Below are positions 1 through 7,181 of a stretch of DNA of 28,055 nt, one piece after another; positions within the stretch are counted from its first letter, which is position 1; every line of letters begins with the position of its first letter. Where the stretch lies: positions 1 to 28,055 of IMG/VR virus record IMGVR_UViG_3300006919_000317. One strand, given 5' to 3'. The position numbers and the translations under genes are program-made. This DNA is from a virus. Below the pieces are notes generated by a model. That model did no database searches. It was not told the origin of the DNA and saw only the letters and a list, made by a program, of their open reading frames with translations.

Positions 1-2
1 AT

Positions 3-1277
3 GCAGGTGATAGTCAAATGTCAGCCTACATCACAGATACCTATAACACTGGTTGGATGCATGGCGATATTAAGTTAGCCACACTAGCTAGCACAACTGC
101 CGAAACCCTGACTACAACTGAGATGATAACCAACGGTACTTTTGACTCTGACATTAACTCATGGAGTGGAAGCGACTTTAGGTGGGATGGATCTGGTGCG
201 GCTGAAAGGTATCAGGGTGATATTAACTCATTTTTGTTTCAGAATATAAATATCGTAAAAGGCGAAGTTTATAAAGTTGAGTATGACGTCACGCATACAG
301 GTGGTCACAACCAAACAAATGTATTTATAGATACAGGTAGTGGGTATATTACTTTAGGGGATACTTTTGGATCAGCACATGTTGTCGATTATTTTAAAGC
401 CGAAAGTACAAAGTTAATGCAGTTTAGACTATACGGTATTAATGATTTTAGGGGTACATTTGACAATGTATCCATTAAAAGAGTCGAGCCTAACCTAGCT
501 ATTAAAGAAAGTAGAGTTGCCAGAGCAGGATTAAATGTCAACGGTACTATTGTTAAGTCTGCTGTAGCAACTGGTGCGGAGCTTATGGGTTATAGTGGTA
601 TTAGTAGCACTAACTATTTACAACAACCTTATAATAGTGACCTAGACTTCGGTACTGGTGATTTTTCAGTTTTAGTATGGATAAAATCTGCTGATACTTT
701 TGGCATAATAGTTGACCGTTGGGACGCTAACGAAACTGGACAAAGATTTAGAGTAGATTTACATCAAGGAAAGTTTAGGTTTAGAGATAATAACTCATGG
801 GTTATGGAAGGCATAGGGGGAGGTTTTGATGATAACCTTTGGCACTGTCTCGTTATGACACGAAAAGATGGTGTTCTATCTCAATATGTTGATGGCAAAC
901 TTGTAGGCTCTGTTACAGACACTAACGATTACACAAACACTTCAGCACCCTTAAATGTAGGTGTAATAAGCAATACCCAAGCTGGTGGTTTATCGGGTAA
1001 CCTTGCACTACTCCGCATCTCAGCCACAGCTCCAACCCCAGAGCAAATAGAAAAAATATATCGTGATGAAAAGCCCTTATTCCAAGAGGGAGCTAAGTGT
1101 ACTTTATATGGAAGTGATACAGTTAAGGCACTGGATTACGACGAAGATGAAAATCTTTTGTATGCAGGTACACCAAGCGGCACGTCTATGTTTAGTGGTC
1201 TGCAACGAATAGATAATACAACCCATGCTGTCAATGTAGCAATAAGCGCAAGCAACGGCTTGGTTATAGAGGAATAA
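3..1277 (+). CDS. Tail fibre / receptor-binding protein, 3' part (5' end outside window)
   Basis: Probable adhesin that contacts the host surface. The frame is open from the window edge (codon 3-5) through an ATG at 18, and the first visible residues look like mid-protein sequence, so the true start is probably upstream. Numbering from the ATG at 18, residues about 36-155 form a jelly-roll-like carbohydrate-binding module beginning with the NGTFD signature and closing with GTFDNVSIKRV. Residues about 200-335 form a LamG/concanavalin-like domain (LDFGTGDFSVLVWIK, then DNLWHCLVMTR and YVDGKLVGS). The same NG(T/D)F...FDNVS module is found in the next two genes, so this is the first of three related fibre genes. 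The stop is 3 bases before the next ATG. The assignment to a tail fibre rests on domain type and neighbours; sugar specificity cannot be judged. Confidence 0.72.
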   Translation, partial: AGDSQMSAYITDTYNTGWMHGDIKLATLASTTAETLTTTEMITNGTFDSDINSWSGSDFRWDGSGAAERYQGDINSFLFQNINIVKGEVYKVEYDVTHTGGHNQTNVFIDTGSGYITLGDTFGSAHVVDYFKAESTKLMQFRLYGINDFRGTFDNVSIKRVEPNLAIKESRVARAGLNVNGTIVKSAVATGAELMGYSGISSTNYLQQPYNSDLDFGTGDFSVLVWIKSADTFGIIVDRWDANETGQRFRVDLHQGKFRFRDNNSWVMEGIGGGFDDNLWHCLVMTRKDGVLSQYVDGKLVGSVTDTNDYTNTSAPLNVGVISNTQAGGLSGNLALLRISATAPTPEQIEKIYRDEKPLFQEGAKCTLYGSDTVKALDYDEDENLLYAGTPSGTSMFSGLQRIDNTTHAVNVAISASNGLVIEE

Positions 1278-1280
1278 AAT

Positions 1281-2312
1281 ATGACAGTACAAATATCAAA
1301 ACCCGCAATAAACTTGCGAGAAGAGCTAGCCTCCCTGAGAGATCAGGGGGGTTTACCCAAGGAAGATAAGCTGTACTTGGATGACTTGGTGACTAATGGT
1401 GACTTTAGTAATGGGACTACTGGTTGGGAGACAGCTCCTGCGGCAACCACCTTAACTGTATCGAGTGGGGTTGCTACTCTAACCCGTAATGATAACTATG
1501 GTGATGCCAAGCAATACATAAAAACAGAAGTTGGTAAAACGTACAGGTTAACTTACACCGTTACAGCGGTTAGTAATTCTTATGCTGTGGATTTTGGCTC
1601 TGCACAACATACAAGTAATGCCATTACAGGAACTCGTGTTTTATACCACACAGCTACCTCAGATTCGACTTTAGTAAAGTTTGGTATCTTAAACAGTTCT
1701 ACAGGTACACTGACATTCGACAACGTATCAGTCCAAGAAGTAGGCGAAAACCTTGTAACCAACGGTACGTTTGATAATGGTACTACTGGGTGGACTGATG
1801 TTTCTTCAGGCAGCGGCACAGTGAGTCACTCGTCAGGCGCAGTTAACTTAGTTGGAACTGATAGTAGTAATCGTGGACGCATTTCACAGACCATTTCTTC
1901 TCTAGTTGTTGGTAAGACATACGTTATTATTTTTGAGAGTACAGTGTCGTCAGGTAATTACAATATGACAGGCTTACCTCTTGGGAGTCAGGTTAATCTA
2001 GGTTCTGGTCTTAAACAATACACTTTCATTGCAGATGCTGTGACAGACACCATTACATTTGAAACTTCAAGTAGTGGCGGCAATATTTCCTTAGACAACA
2101 TCATAGTAACCGAAGGAAACCACCAAGTAATCCAAAGCATCCCCTACGGCTACGATGTCAAAGATGTTTACATTGACGGAGAGTTAGCTCGTGAAGGTGA
2201 AGCCTACGATTACCAAGTGAAAACCGATGGTATCAACCAGTGGCTCAAGCCTACTGTTGAACCCACAGCAACCACAGAAACTGTTGTGATTGGGGTGAGA
2301 AATGGCAGTTAA
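1281..2312 (+). CDS. Tail fibre protein with two jelly-roll-like modules (paralogue A)
   Basis: Likely tail fibre or fibre-tip adhesin. It has a short N-terminal segment (residues 1-35, NLREELASL), two carbohydrate-binding-like modules (about 36-154 and 157-279), each opening with LVTNG(D/T)F(S/D)NGTTGW and closing with (L/F)DN(V/I), and a C-terminal segment (280-343) with DGELAREGEAYDYQVKTDG and a Thr-rich tail. The next gene has the same plan and nearly the same C-terminal segment, so the two are tandem duplicates. The N-terminal segment may attach to the tail while the modules bind sugars; that is inference from the repeat pattern. The last 11 bases overlap the start of the next gene, indicating coupled translation. 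There is no signal peptide or membrane segment. Confidence 0.7.
   Translation: MTVQISKPAINLREELASLRDQGGLPKEDKLYLDDLVTNGDFSNGTTGWETAPAATTLTVSSGVATLTRNDNYGDAKQYIKTEVGKTYRLTYTVTAVSNSYAVDFGSAQHTSNAITGTRVLYHTATSDSTLVKFGILNSSTGTLTFDNVSVQEVGENLVTNGTFDNGTTGWTDVSSGSGTVSHSSGAVNLVGTDSSNRGRISQTISSLVVGKTYVIIFESTVSSGNYNMTGLPLGSQVNLGSGLKQYTFIADAVTDTITFETSSSGGNISLDNIIVTEGNHQVIQSIPYGYDVKDVYIDGELAREGEAYDYQVKTDGINQWLKPTVEPTATTETVVIGVRNGS
1713..1751 (+). repeat. Near-identical 39-bp repeat, copy 1 (fibre paralogue A)
   Basis: Encodes TFDNVSVQEV-GEN at the end of the first jelly-roll-like module. It matches 2728-2766 with 30 identical bases, one mismatch, then 8 identical bases. The flanking modules are far more diverged, so this is a conserved island within duplicated genes. 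Confidence 0.85.
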
Positions 2313-3318
2313 AATAACTCAAAAATTAAAAAACATTAGAGAGGAGCTGACTGCTCTTTCTTTTGCAGGTGCCGAAAAGAAAAAAATATATCTAAATAAC
2401 CTTATAGATAACGGAAACTTCGGTACTTCTAGTGATTGGACGCTAGACACAAACTGGGAAATAAGCAATGGAGAGTTACGGGCTAACTCAACTGCCCAAT
2501 ACACCAGTGCAAGGCAAACTTTAAAAACAACCGTAGGTAAAACATACAAAGCAACAGTAACTTGTACTAGTTATACATCAGGAACTTTTAGGTTGTATGT
2601 CCATGACGGCAATGCTTATCAAGAATCTGCTACTTTCACTTCAACAGGTACTTACACAGTTACATGGAAAGCTCACACATCAAGTGACCAAATACGAGTA
2701 TATAGCTATGGTTCAACAGCGGTTGGAACATTCGACAACGTATCAGTCCAAGAAGTAAGCGAAAACATGGTCGTCAACGGTAGCTTTGATTATGACAGTG
2801 GCTGGAATAAAGGAGCCGAATGGACCATTAGCGGTGGCACTGCTAGTTGTGACGGCTCACAGACAAGCAATAGTAGCTTCACGCAGAGTCAGTCCGATTT
2901 AAAAGGTCAGCTAATTACAGGTAAACAATACACACTTACATTTACCCTTTCAGGACATTCGGGTGGCGGTGTTAACCCTCATATAAGAAATCAAGGATAT
3001 GGTGTTAACATCACTGGTAATGGTACGTACACCATAGTTTTGACAGCAGGCACAGGTAACGATGGATTAAACTTTTATGTCCAGTCTAATTTTGTAGGTT
3101 CTATAGATAACGTAATACTTACTGAAGGTTCACACCATGTAATCCAGAGCTTACCAAAAACCTTAGATGTCTCCCGTGTGTTTATTAACGGCGAGCTTGC
3201 TCGTGAAGGTGAAGATTACGACTACCAAATTAAAACAGACGGCATTAACCAATGGCTCAAGCCCACCGTAGAGCCTACAGCAACCACCGAAACTGCGGTG
3301 ATAGGAGTTTATAAATGA
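2302..3318 (+). CDS. Tail fibre protein with two jelly-roll-like modules (paralogue B)
   Basis: Paralogue of the preceding fibre gene with the same order: N-terminal segment (NIREELTALS), two modules (about 33-152 and 155-274), and a conserved C-terminal segment (275-338, INGELAREGEDYDYQIKTDG). The modules have diverged in their sugar-facing middle parts, but the closing strand FDNVSVQEV is preserved even at DNA level (see the repeat entries). This pattern fits a duplicated adhesin whose binding faces vary while its framework is conserved. The start codon lies inside the 3' end of the previous gene, and the stop overlaps the next ATG by 4 bases (ATGA). The role as a receptor-binding protein is inferred; no enzymatic motif is visible. 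Confidence 0.7.
   Translation: MAVKITQKLKNIREELTALSFAGAEKKKIYLNNLIDNGNFGTSSDWTLDTNWEISNGELRANSTAQYTSARQTLKTTVGKTYKATVTCTSYTSGTFRLYVHDGNAYQESATFTSTGTYTVTWKAHTSSDQIRVYSYGSTAVGTFDNVSVQEVSENMVVNGSFDYDSGWNKGAEWTISGGTASCDGSQTSNSSFTQSQSDLKGQLITGKQYTLTFTLSGHSGGGVNPHIRNQGYGVNITGNGTYTIVLTAGTGNDGLNFYVQSNFVGSIDNVILTEGSHHVIQSLPKTLDVSRVFINGELAREGEDYDYQIKTDGINQWLKPTVEPTATTETAVIGVYK
2728..2766 (+). repeat. Near-identical 39-bp repeat, copy 2 (fibre paralogue B)
   Basis: Second copy, encoding TFDNVSVQEV-SEN at the end of the first module of the downstream paralogue; see the copy at 1713. The distance between the copies (1015 bases) equals about one fibre gene, as expected for a tandem gene duplication or for recombination between the two. 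Confidence 0.85.
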
Positions 3319-3854
3319 TTTTTATACACAAGGGAATGAAACCTTTAAGTTCCCAACAAATTAACCGCAGAACGCAGAGGTATATTGATAACGATTGGCC
3401 TCAATGGAAGCGTGAGCGGTCTATACGTAAAGCTGATGGACTATTCGATACGTACATGGATGGTGTTGAAGCTGACACAGACACTAACAGAGCTAACAAC
3501 GAGTTTAACTGGAACTTAGAGCAATACCGAAAGGCTGTTCTAAGACTAGAAGACTATGTGTTGTCTGTTGGTGTGCCTGAAGTAACTGTTGAGGTTCTTA
3601 CAGGTGAGACAGAGTACGATGAAACAACAAACCAAGTTGTAGAAGTAACGGAAACTCGAGTTATACCTGCTATCGAACCTTTAGAAGCTACTATTACGGT
3701 AGCTACCTACGATGAAAACGGTGAAGAAGCGGGCACTGAAGAAGTAGCTAACCCTTTAATCGTTAAGGATGAAGAAGAACGGGCTCAAGCTCAGTCTATA
3801 GTAGACAATGCATCTGACGAAGTAGTTAATTTTGATCAATCTGAGGAAGAGTAA
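3315..3854 (+). CDS. Hypothetical protein, acidic C-terminus, in fibre operon
   Basis: I do not recognise this 179-residue protein. The N-terminal third is basic and polar (QQINRRTQRYIDNDWPQWKR), followed by a helical stretch around residues 55-85 (NLEQYRKAVLRLEDYVLSVG). The C-terminal part is strongly acidic and beta-rich with two short similar strands (VTVEVLTGETEYDET and ATITVATYDENGEEA). No membrane segment or signal peptide is seen. It is translationally coupled to the upstream fibre gene by an ATGA overlap, and its stop overlaps the next start by one base. Small proteins directly after fibre genes are sometimes fibre-assembly chaperones or minor tail components; either is possible here, but nothing in the sequence decides it. 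Confidence 0.55.
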   Translation: MIFIHKGMKPLSSQQINRRTQRYIDNDWPQWKRERSIRKADGLFDTYMDGVEADTDTNRANNEFNWNLEQYRKAVLRLEDYVLSVGVPEVTVEVLTGETEYDETTNQVVEVTETRVIPAIEPLEATITVATYDENGEEAGTEEVANPLIVKDEEERAQAQSIVDNASDEVVNFDQSEEE

Positions 3855-4117
3855 TGGATTTTACTTTAAATAAAAGCATACCAGTTATGTTCTTGTTAGC
3901 ATTAGGGCTGCAGTTTGTATACTTTGTTAGTTTTATTACTGAATTAGATAATAATATATTAAGTAATGAAAAAGAACTTGTTCGTCAGGACGCTAGGCTT
4001 ACAGCCATAGAAGAAAACGTACAGGGTCAACAGGTTGCATTGGCTCGTATAGATGAAAACATACGTCATATACGAGAAACTGTAGATAAAGTATTAAATA
4101 AAGATTTTTTAAAATAG
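3854..4117 (+). CDS. Small membrane protein with coiled coil
   Basis: This 87-residue protein has one clear transmembrane segment (about residues 9-29, IPVMFLLALGLQFVYFVSFI) followed by a heptad-like coiled coil (about 35-80, with ARLTAIEENV and ALARIDENIRHI). The N-terminus is short, so the coiled coil would project into either the cytoplasm or the periplasm. The ATG overlaps the preceding TAA by one base (TAATG). The TAG stop forms part of the ribosome-binding site of the next gene. One TM segment plus a coiled coil is typical of small phage lysis accessory proteins (spanin-like or pinholin-like), and a holin lies 2.7 kb downstream, but no cysteine-lipobox partner is seen. A structural anchor is an alternative. 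Confidence 0.55.
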   Translation: MDFTLNKSIPVMFLLALGLQFVYFVSFITELDNNILSNEKELVRQDARLTAIEENVQGQQVALARIDENIRHIRETVDKVLNKDFLK

Positions 4118-4121
4118 GAGG
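4116..4121 (+). promoter_or_regulatory. Strong ribosome-binding site embedded in the upstream stop
   Basis: AGGAGG lies 5 bases before the ATG at 4127 and includes part of the TAG stop of the upstream membrane protein. It is one of the strongest Shine-Dalgarno matches in the plus-strand operon and suggests high expression of the basic protein that follows. Confidence 0.7.
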
Positions 4122-4126
4122 TCAAC

Positions 4127-4441
4127 ATGGCAGACCGTAAAGGACCCCTAGCTAAACGAAAAAGAGATCCTCGACTAGAAAGAGCTGGGGTATCTGGTTT
4201 TAACAAACCAAAACGTACCCCTAATCACCCTAAAAAATCACACGTAGTTGTGGCAAAAGAAGGTGATCGAGTTAAGACTATACGCTTCGGAGAGCAGGGA
4301 GCAAGTACTGCGGGTAAACCTAAAGCAGGTGAAGGTGCTAGAATGAAAGCTAAGCGTAAAAGCTTTAAAGCTAGGCACGGGAAGAATATTGCTAAGGGTA
4401 AAATGTCAGCAGCTTACTGGGCTGATAAGGTGAAGTGGTAA
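4127..4441 (+). CDS. Lys/Arg-rich basic protein with N-terminal KGPLAK motif
   Basis: Small, highly basic protein of 104 residues with no membrane segment. It opens with MADRKGPLAKRKRDPRLERA, continues with a Pro/Lys-rich linker and a short beta-like patch (SHVVVAKEGDRVKTIRFGEQ), and ends in a helix-prone segment KARHGKNIAKGKMSAAYWAD. That C-terminal signature is one I associate with small conserved proteins of unknown function in marine and other podoviruses. The charge suggests nucleic-acid binding or association with the virion. The gene follows a strong RBS and its stop overlaps the start of the next basic protein by one base. It shares the KGPLAK motif with the C-terminus of that neighbour, which implies a linked function. 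The exact role is unknown. Confidence 0.65.
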   Translation: MADRKGPLAKRKRDPRLERAGVSGFNKPKRTPNHPKKSHVVVAKEGDRVKTIRFGEQGASTAGKPKAGEGARMKAKRKSFKARHGKNIAKGKMSAAYWADKVKW

Positions 4442-4842
4442 TGGCTAGAACAAATGAAAAGTTATGGGCTAAAGCTAAGGCTAAAGCTAAAGCTAAGATG
4501 GGCGGTAAGCACTCAGCTAGGGCTATGCAGTTAGCTGGTAAGTACTATCGGGAAATGGGTGGTGGTTACACAGGTAAAAAGACTAAGGCTCAAAAGTCTA
4601 TGACTAAATGGACTAAAGAAAAATGGGGTACTAAATCTGGAAAGAATAGTACTCAAGGGCCTAAGGCTACTGGTGAGCGTTACTTACCAAAGAAAGCTAG
4701 GGAAGCTTTATCTTCTAAAGAGTATGCTGCAACTAGTAAAAAGAAAAGGGAAGATACTAAAAAAGGTAAACAGTTTAGTAAGCAACCCAAAAAGATTGCT
4801 AAGAAGACAGCTAAGTATAGAAAGGGTCCTCTAGCTAAATAA
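4441..4842 (+). CDS. Lys-rich basic protein, DUF5872-like, C-terminal KGPLAK
   Basis: This 133-residue basic protein starts MARTNEKLWAKAKAKAKAKM and continues with GGKHSARAMQLAGKYYREMG, which resembles the small phage domain called DUF5872 (a short helical segment with a SARxxQLAxxxYxxxGGGY pattern). The rest is a Lys-rich, low-complexity tail ending in RKGPLAK. I chose the ATG at 4441 (TAATG overlap with the upstream stop) rather than the in-frame GTG two codons earlier. The Lys-Ala run is encoded by a hexanucleotide repeat. The protein is likely to bind DNA or acidic partners through charge, comparable to histone-like tails. Whether it is packaged or acts in the cell is not evident. The DUF assignment is from memory of the pattern. 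Confidence 0.68.
   Translation: MARTNEKLWAKAKAKAKAKMGGKHSARAMQLAGKYYREMGGGYTGKKTKAQKSMTKWTKEKWGTKSGKNSTQGPKATGERYLPKKAREALSSKEYAATSKKKREDTKKGKQFSKQPKKIAKKTAKYRKGPLAK
4468..4497 (+). repeat. In-frame hexanucleotide (Ala-Lys) microsatellite
   Basis: Five consecutive GCTAAA/GCTAAG units encode an Ala-Lys run at the N-terminus of the DUF5872-like basic protein. The unit length is a multiple of three, so slippage would change the length of the basic helix without breaking the frame. Confidence 0.8.
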
Positions 4843-4853
4843 TAAGAGGACGT

Positions 4854-5507
4854 ATGAATAGATTACTTATATTGCTTTTACTAGCATCACAATTATCTTT
4901 TGCAGCAGACAACACTAATACTCAAGAGGGTAGCTTAAATACAAGCAATGTAAACTCTACAGTATCTAGTAATAATGTAACAGAAGATAAGTCAGTATCT
5001 AACACGTACAACGGGGCAGGGTCTAGTAGTGAAATACCTGTAGGCTCTGCAATAACCCCAACGTATATGTCTAATGGGAGTGAAACCTGCTTGCAAGGTG
5101 TTGGGGGTTCTATCCAAACAGTTGCAGTAGGGATTAGCACTGGCAGTTACGAAAAGGATAATGACTGTAATAGACGAAGGGACTCTAAAGTTCTAAGCGA
5201 CCTTGGGATGAAGGTAGCTGCTATTGCAAGAATGTGTCAAGACCACGGAGTGTGGAGGTCTATGTTTGTCTCAGGCACACCCTGTCCACTAATGCATAAT
5301 GGTAAGTTAGTGGTAGGGAAAAGAGCTTTTCTTTTAATGAAAACAGAACCACAAACTTATATACCTGACTATGGTAAGCTTGGTAAAAAGCCAACAGATA
5401 CTCAGGAGTGGTATAATAAAATACTAGGGATCGGAGAGACAATAAATGAAGAAGACACTGAAGGCGTTATTTCTATTAGCGGTAAGTTCCGCAGCACACT
5501 CAAGTGA
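4854..5507 (+). CDS. Secreted (Sec signal) protein of unknown function
   Basis: Protein of 217 residues with a classical Sec signal peptide: MNR, a Leu-rich core (LLILLLLASQL) and a small-residue cleavage region near residues 16-18 (SFA/AD). The mature part begins with a long Asn/Ser/Thr-rich stretch (about 20-60), followed by a Cys-containing domain (Cys at ETCLQ, DNDCN, ARMCQ and GTPCP) that could form disulfides in the periplasm. No catalytic motif is recognised. It begins 11 bases after the basic protein, and its 3' end overlaps the next secreted-protein gene by 62 bases, unusually long for this window. A phage-encoded exported pair beside a holin could act in lysis, envelope modification or superinfection exclusion; I cannot choose between these. 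Confidence 0.62.
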   Translation: MNRLLILLLLASQLSFAADNTNTQEGSLNTSNVNSTVSSNNVTEDKSVSNTYNGAGSSSEIPVGSAITPTYMSNGSETCLQGVGGSIQTVAVGISTGSYEKDNDCNRRRDSKVLSDLGMKVAAIARMCQDHGVWRSMFVSGTPCPLMHNGKLVVGKRAFLLMKTEPQTYIPDYGKLGKKPTDTQEWYNKILGIGETINEEDTEGVISISGKFRSTLK

Positions 5508-6282
5508 GTTAGATAATCTTATACAAACATCTAATGATATTGTAAACCAAATAGACTTGGGTATAAATTTAGTTGGTGCAGCTACAGAGTATAGCTACCA
5601 GGGTAGTGGACTATCCTCAGGGAACCTATCAGAATCTGCACATATTACTACAGAACAACTAGAAGCTTATAACAGTGCATTGCTAGGTATGAGTAACTAT
5701 AAACCTTTTGGGGACTTGCAGGCTGTACTTGAAGATAAAGCAGCAGGTGAGCTAGACCTTATGGATTCTGCTATTGATACCTTTACTGAAGCTGTAGTTG
5801 AAATGGTACAAGTAGTAGAAGTAGCAGAGATGTCAGAAGCAGCTGCTACACCACAAGAGGAAGCTGATGTTCAAGAGTTTGTAGCAAGTAATCAAGAGAT
5901 GTTAACTATATCTCAAGATACTGTAGATAGCTATAATGAATCGTTAGATGATATTGAAACCCATGCAAACAATGCTAGTGCTTATATTGCTGTAGCTAAT
6001 AACGAAGCAGCAGTAAGTTTCTTAGAGCAGGGTATAGAGAATGCTAACACTACAGCAGAACAGACTAACATTTTTTATGATGCTAATCAACAATGGGTAG
6101 CTATGGGCTACAATACAACTAGAAACTTAACAGCAGTATACCTTAACGGATCTGATGGTATAGGCATTGACTTATACACATCAGAAGCAGATATCCTTGC
6201 ATTAGGTAGTGACTCAGACTTTTATCTAACTGGACCTACAGCGTTAGGATATAATTGCTTTATGTTTGAAACGGATTGTTAA
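5446..6282 (+). CDS. Secreted, acidic helical protein of unknown function
   Basis: Protein of 278 residues with a Sec signal peptide: MKKTLKALFLLAVSSAAHS with a probable cleavage near residue 19. The mature protein is acidic and largely helical, with long runs rich in Glu, Ala and Gln (about 90-205), then a short beta-rich C-terminal domain ending in two Cys (GYNCFMFETDC). The start lies within the 3' end of the upstream secreted-protein gene; the 62-base overlap is in a different frame and the start follows a purine-rich stretch (GGATCGGAGAGAC). The paired arrangement of two exported proteins suggests that they act together in the periplasm. No family is recognised, and it could be envelope-targeted or an assembly accessory. 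Confidence 0.6.
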   Translation: MKKTLKALFLLAVSSAAHSSELDNLIQTSNDIVNQIDLGINLVGAATEYSYQGSGLSSGNLSESAHITTEQLEAYNSALLGMSNYKPFGDLQAVLEDKAAGELDLMDSAIDTFTEAVVEMVQVVEVAEMSEAAATPQEEADVQEFVASNQEMLTISQDTVDSYNESLDDIETHANNASAYIAVANNEAAVSFLEQGIENANTTAEQTNIFYDANQQWVAMGYNTTRNLTAVYLNGSDGIGIDLYTSEADILALGSDSDFYLTGPTALGYNCFMFETDC

Positions 6283-6284
6283 AT

Positions 6285-6764
6285 ATGGATCTAGAAAAAA
6301 CAGAATTAAAGATAGGTAACACATCATTCAAAGGGGTGTGGATAGCTATCGTACTTACTATTGGTACTAGTATTGGGGGTACCGTGTGGACAGCTTCTAG
6401 CTTATACTCAAGACTTGAAGCAGTAGAGTCCCGAAAGATCCCTAGTATAAAACCATTAGAAGAACAAGTACAACTTATACAACAGCAGCTAATAGATAAC
6501 GATGTAAGCAAATTACAGGGTAAATTAGCGGAGTTAGGAGCAAACCTTATTACCATTAAGGGTCAACAAGAAAAGCTCTTAGAATTGAATACAGACGTTT
6601 CTGAGCTATCTAAGGATATAGAGACTATAAAAGGTACAGTTGCAGAAGCTAAGGTTATTTCGGATACATTGCAAGATTATTCCGATGATTTTAAAACTAT
6701 AAAGAGAGAGATAGAAGATCTCTGGCAGGGTATGGATTACTTATCTAACCCTTTAGGTAAATAG
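6285..6764 (+). CDS. Membrane-anchored coiled-coil protein
   Basis: Numbering from the ATG at 6285 (MDLEKTELK), this is a 159-residue protein with a single TM segment at about residues 16-38 (GVWIAIVLTIGTSIGGTVW) followed by a long coiled coil (about 40-145, with LEEQVQLIQQQLI and KLQGKLAEL). A TTG three codons earlier is in frame, but the ATG just past the upstream stop is the simpler start. It resembles, in plan only, the small membrane coiled-coil protein at 3854. Its place between secreted proteins and the holin suggests an envelope or lysis role, such as an inner-membrane spanin-like subunit, but no matching outer-membrane lipoprotein is evident. A membrane-tethered scaffold is another possibility. 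Confidence 0.58.
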   Translation: MDLEKTELKIGNTSFKGVWIAIVLTIGTSIGGTVWTASSLYSRLEAVESRKIPSIKPLEEQVQLIQQQLIDNDVSKLQGKLAELGANLITIKGQQEKLLELNTDVSELSKDIETIKGTVAEAKVISDTLQDYSDDFKTIKREIEDLWQGMDYLSNPLGK

Positions 6765-6773
6765 GAGAGGACT

Positions 6774-7172
6774 ATGTTAACACAATTGATTGGCCCAGTA
6801 ACTGGGCTGTTAGATAAATTTATAGAGGATAAAGATAAGAAGAATGCCATTGCCTTTGAACTCTCGACTATGGCGGAGAAACACGCACAGGAGCTTGCGA
6901 AAGCTCAACTTGAAGTTAATAAGACGGAAGCGGCGCATAAGAATTTATTTGTTTCGGGCTGGAGACCAGCTGTGGGTTGGACTTGTTGTGTGGGACTTGC
7001 GAGTAACTACATACTTATTCCAGTGGCAAATTTTTCGCTTGCTCTTGCCAATTCTACCATTGAGGTCCCTGTTCTAGACCTGTCAACAATGATGCCAGTC
7101 CTAATGGGTATGTTAGGGTTAGGTGCTATGAGAACAGCAGAAAAAGTAAAAGGTGTAAACAGGAATAAATAG
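6774..7172 (+). CDS. Holin, GTA/podovirus 3-TM type
   Basis: Probable holin, the inner-membrane protein that times lysis. The N-terminal helix (about residues 10-55) is amphipathic and charged (DKDKKNAIAFELSTMAEKHA). It is followed by the signature WRPAVGWTCCVGLASNYILI and two further hydrophobic segments (about 65-85 and 100-118), the last with MGMLGLGAMRTAEKVKGV. The WRP...GW...N..L and LGLxxxRTxEKxxG pattern is that of the Pfam 3-TM holin first described for gene transfer agents (PF11351 type), and the length of 132 aa is normal. It has a good RBS (AGGAGAGG). No endolysin gene sits next to it, so the muralytic partner must be elsewhere. Confidence 0.85.
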   Translation: MLTQLIGPVTGLLDKFIEDKDKKNAIAFELSTMAEKHAQELAKAQLEVNKTEAAHKNLFVSGWRPAVGWTCCVGLASNYILIPVANFSLALANSTIEVPVLDLSTMMPVLMGMLGLGAMRTAEKVKGVNRNK

Positions 7173-7181
7173 GAGAATAAA

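Noticed and set aside
1281-3318. Possible CRISPR-like or phase-variable repeat array
   Set aside because: The repeats are protein-domain repeats of several hundred bases with one short conserved block; there are no regular spacers and no cas genes.
4435-4440. GTG start two codons before the ATG of the DUF5872-like gene
   Set aside because: The ATG at 4441 gives the TAATG one-base overlap seen at other junctions in this operon.
6276-6284. TTG start for the membrane coiled-coil gene
   Set aside because: The ATG at 6285 lies just after the upstream stop and is a more likely start.
6260-6556. Minus-strand Cys/Ser-rich open frame at the end of the secreted gene
   Set aside because: Opposite a membrane coiled-coil gene with a good context; no family recognised.
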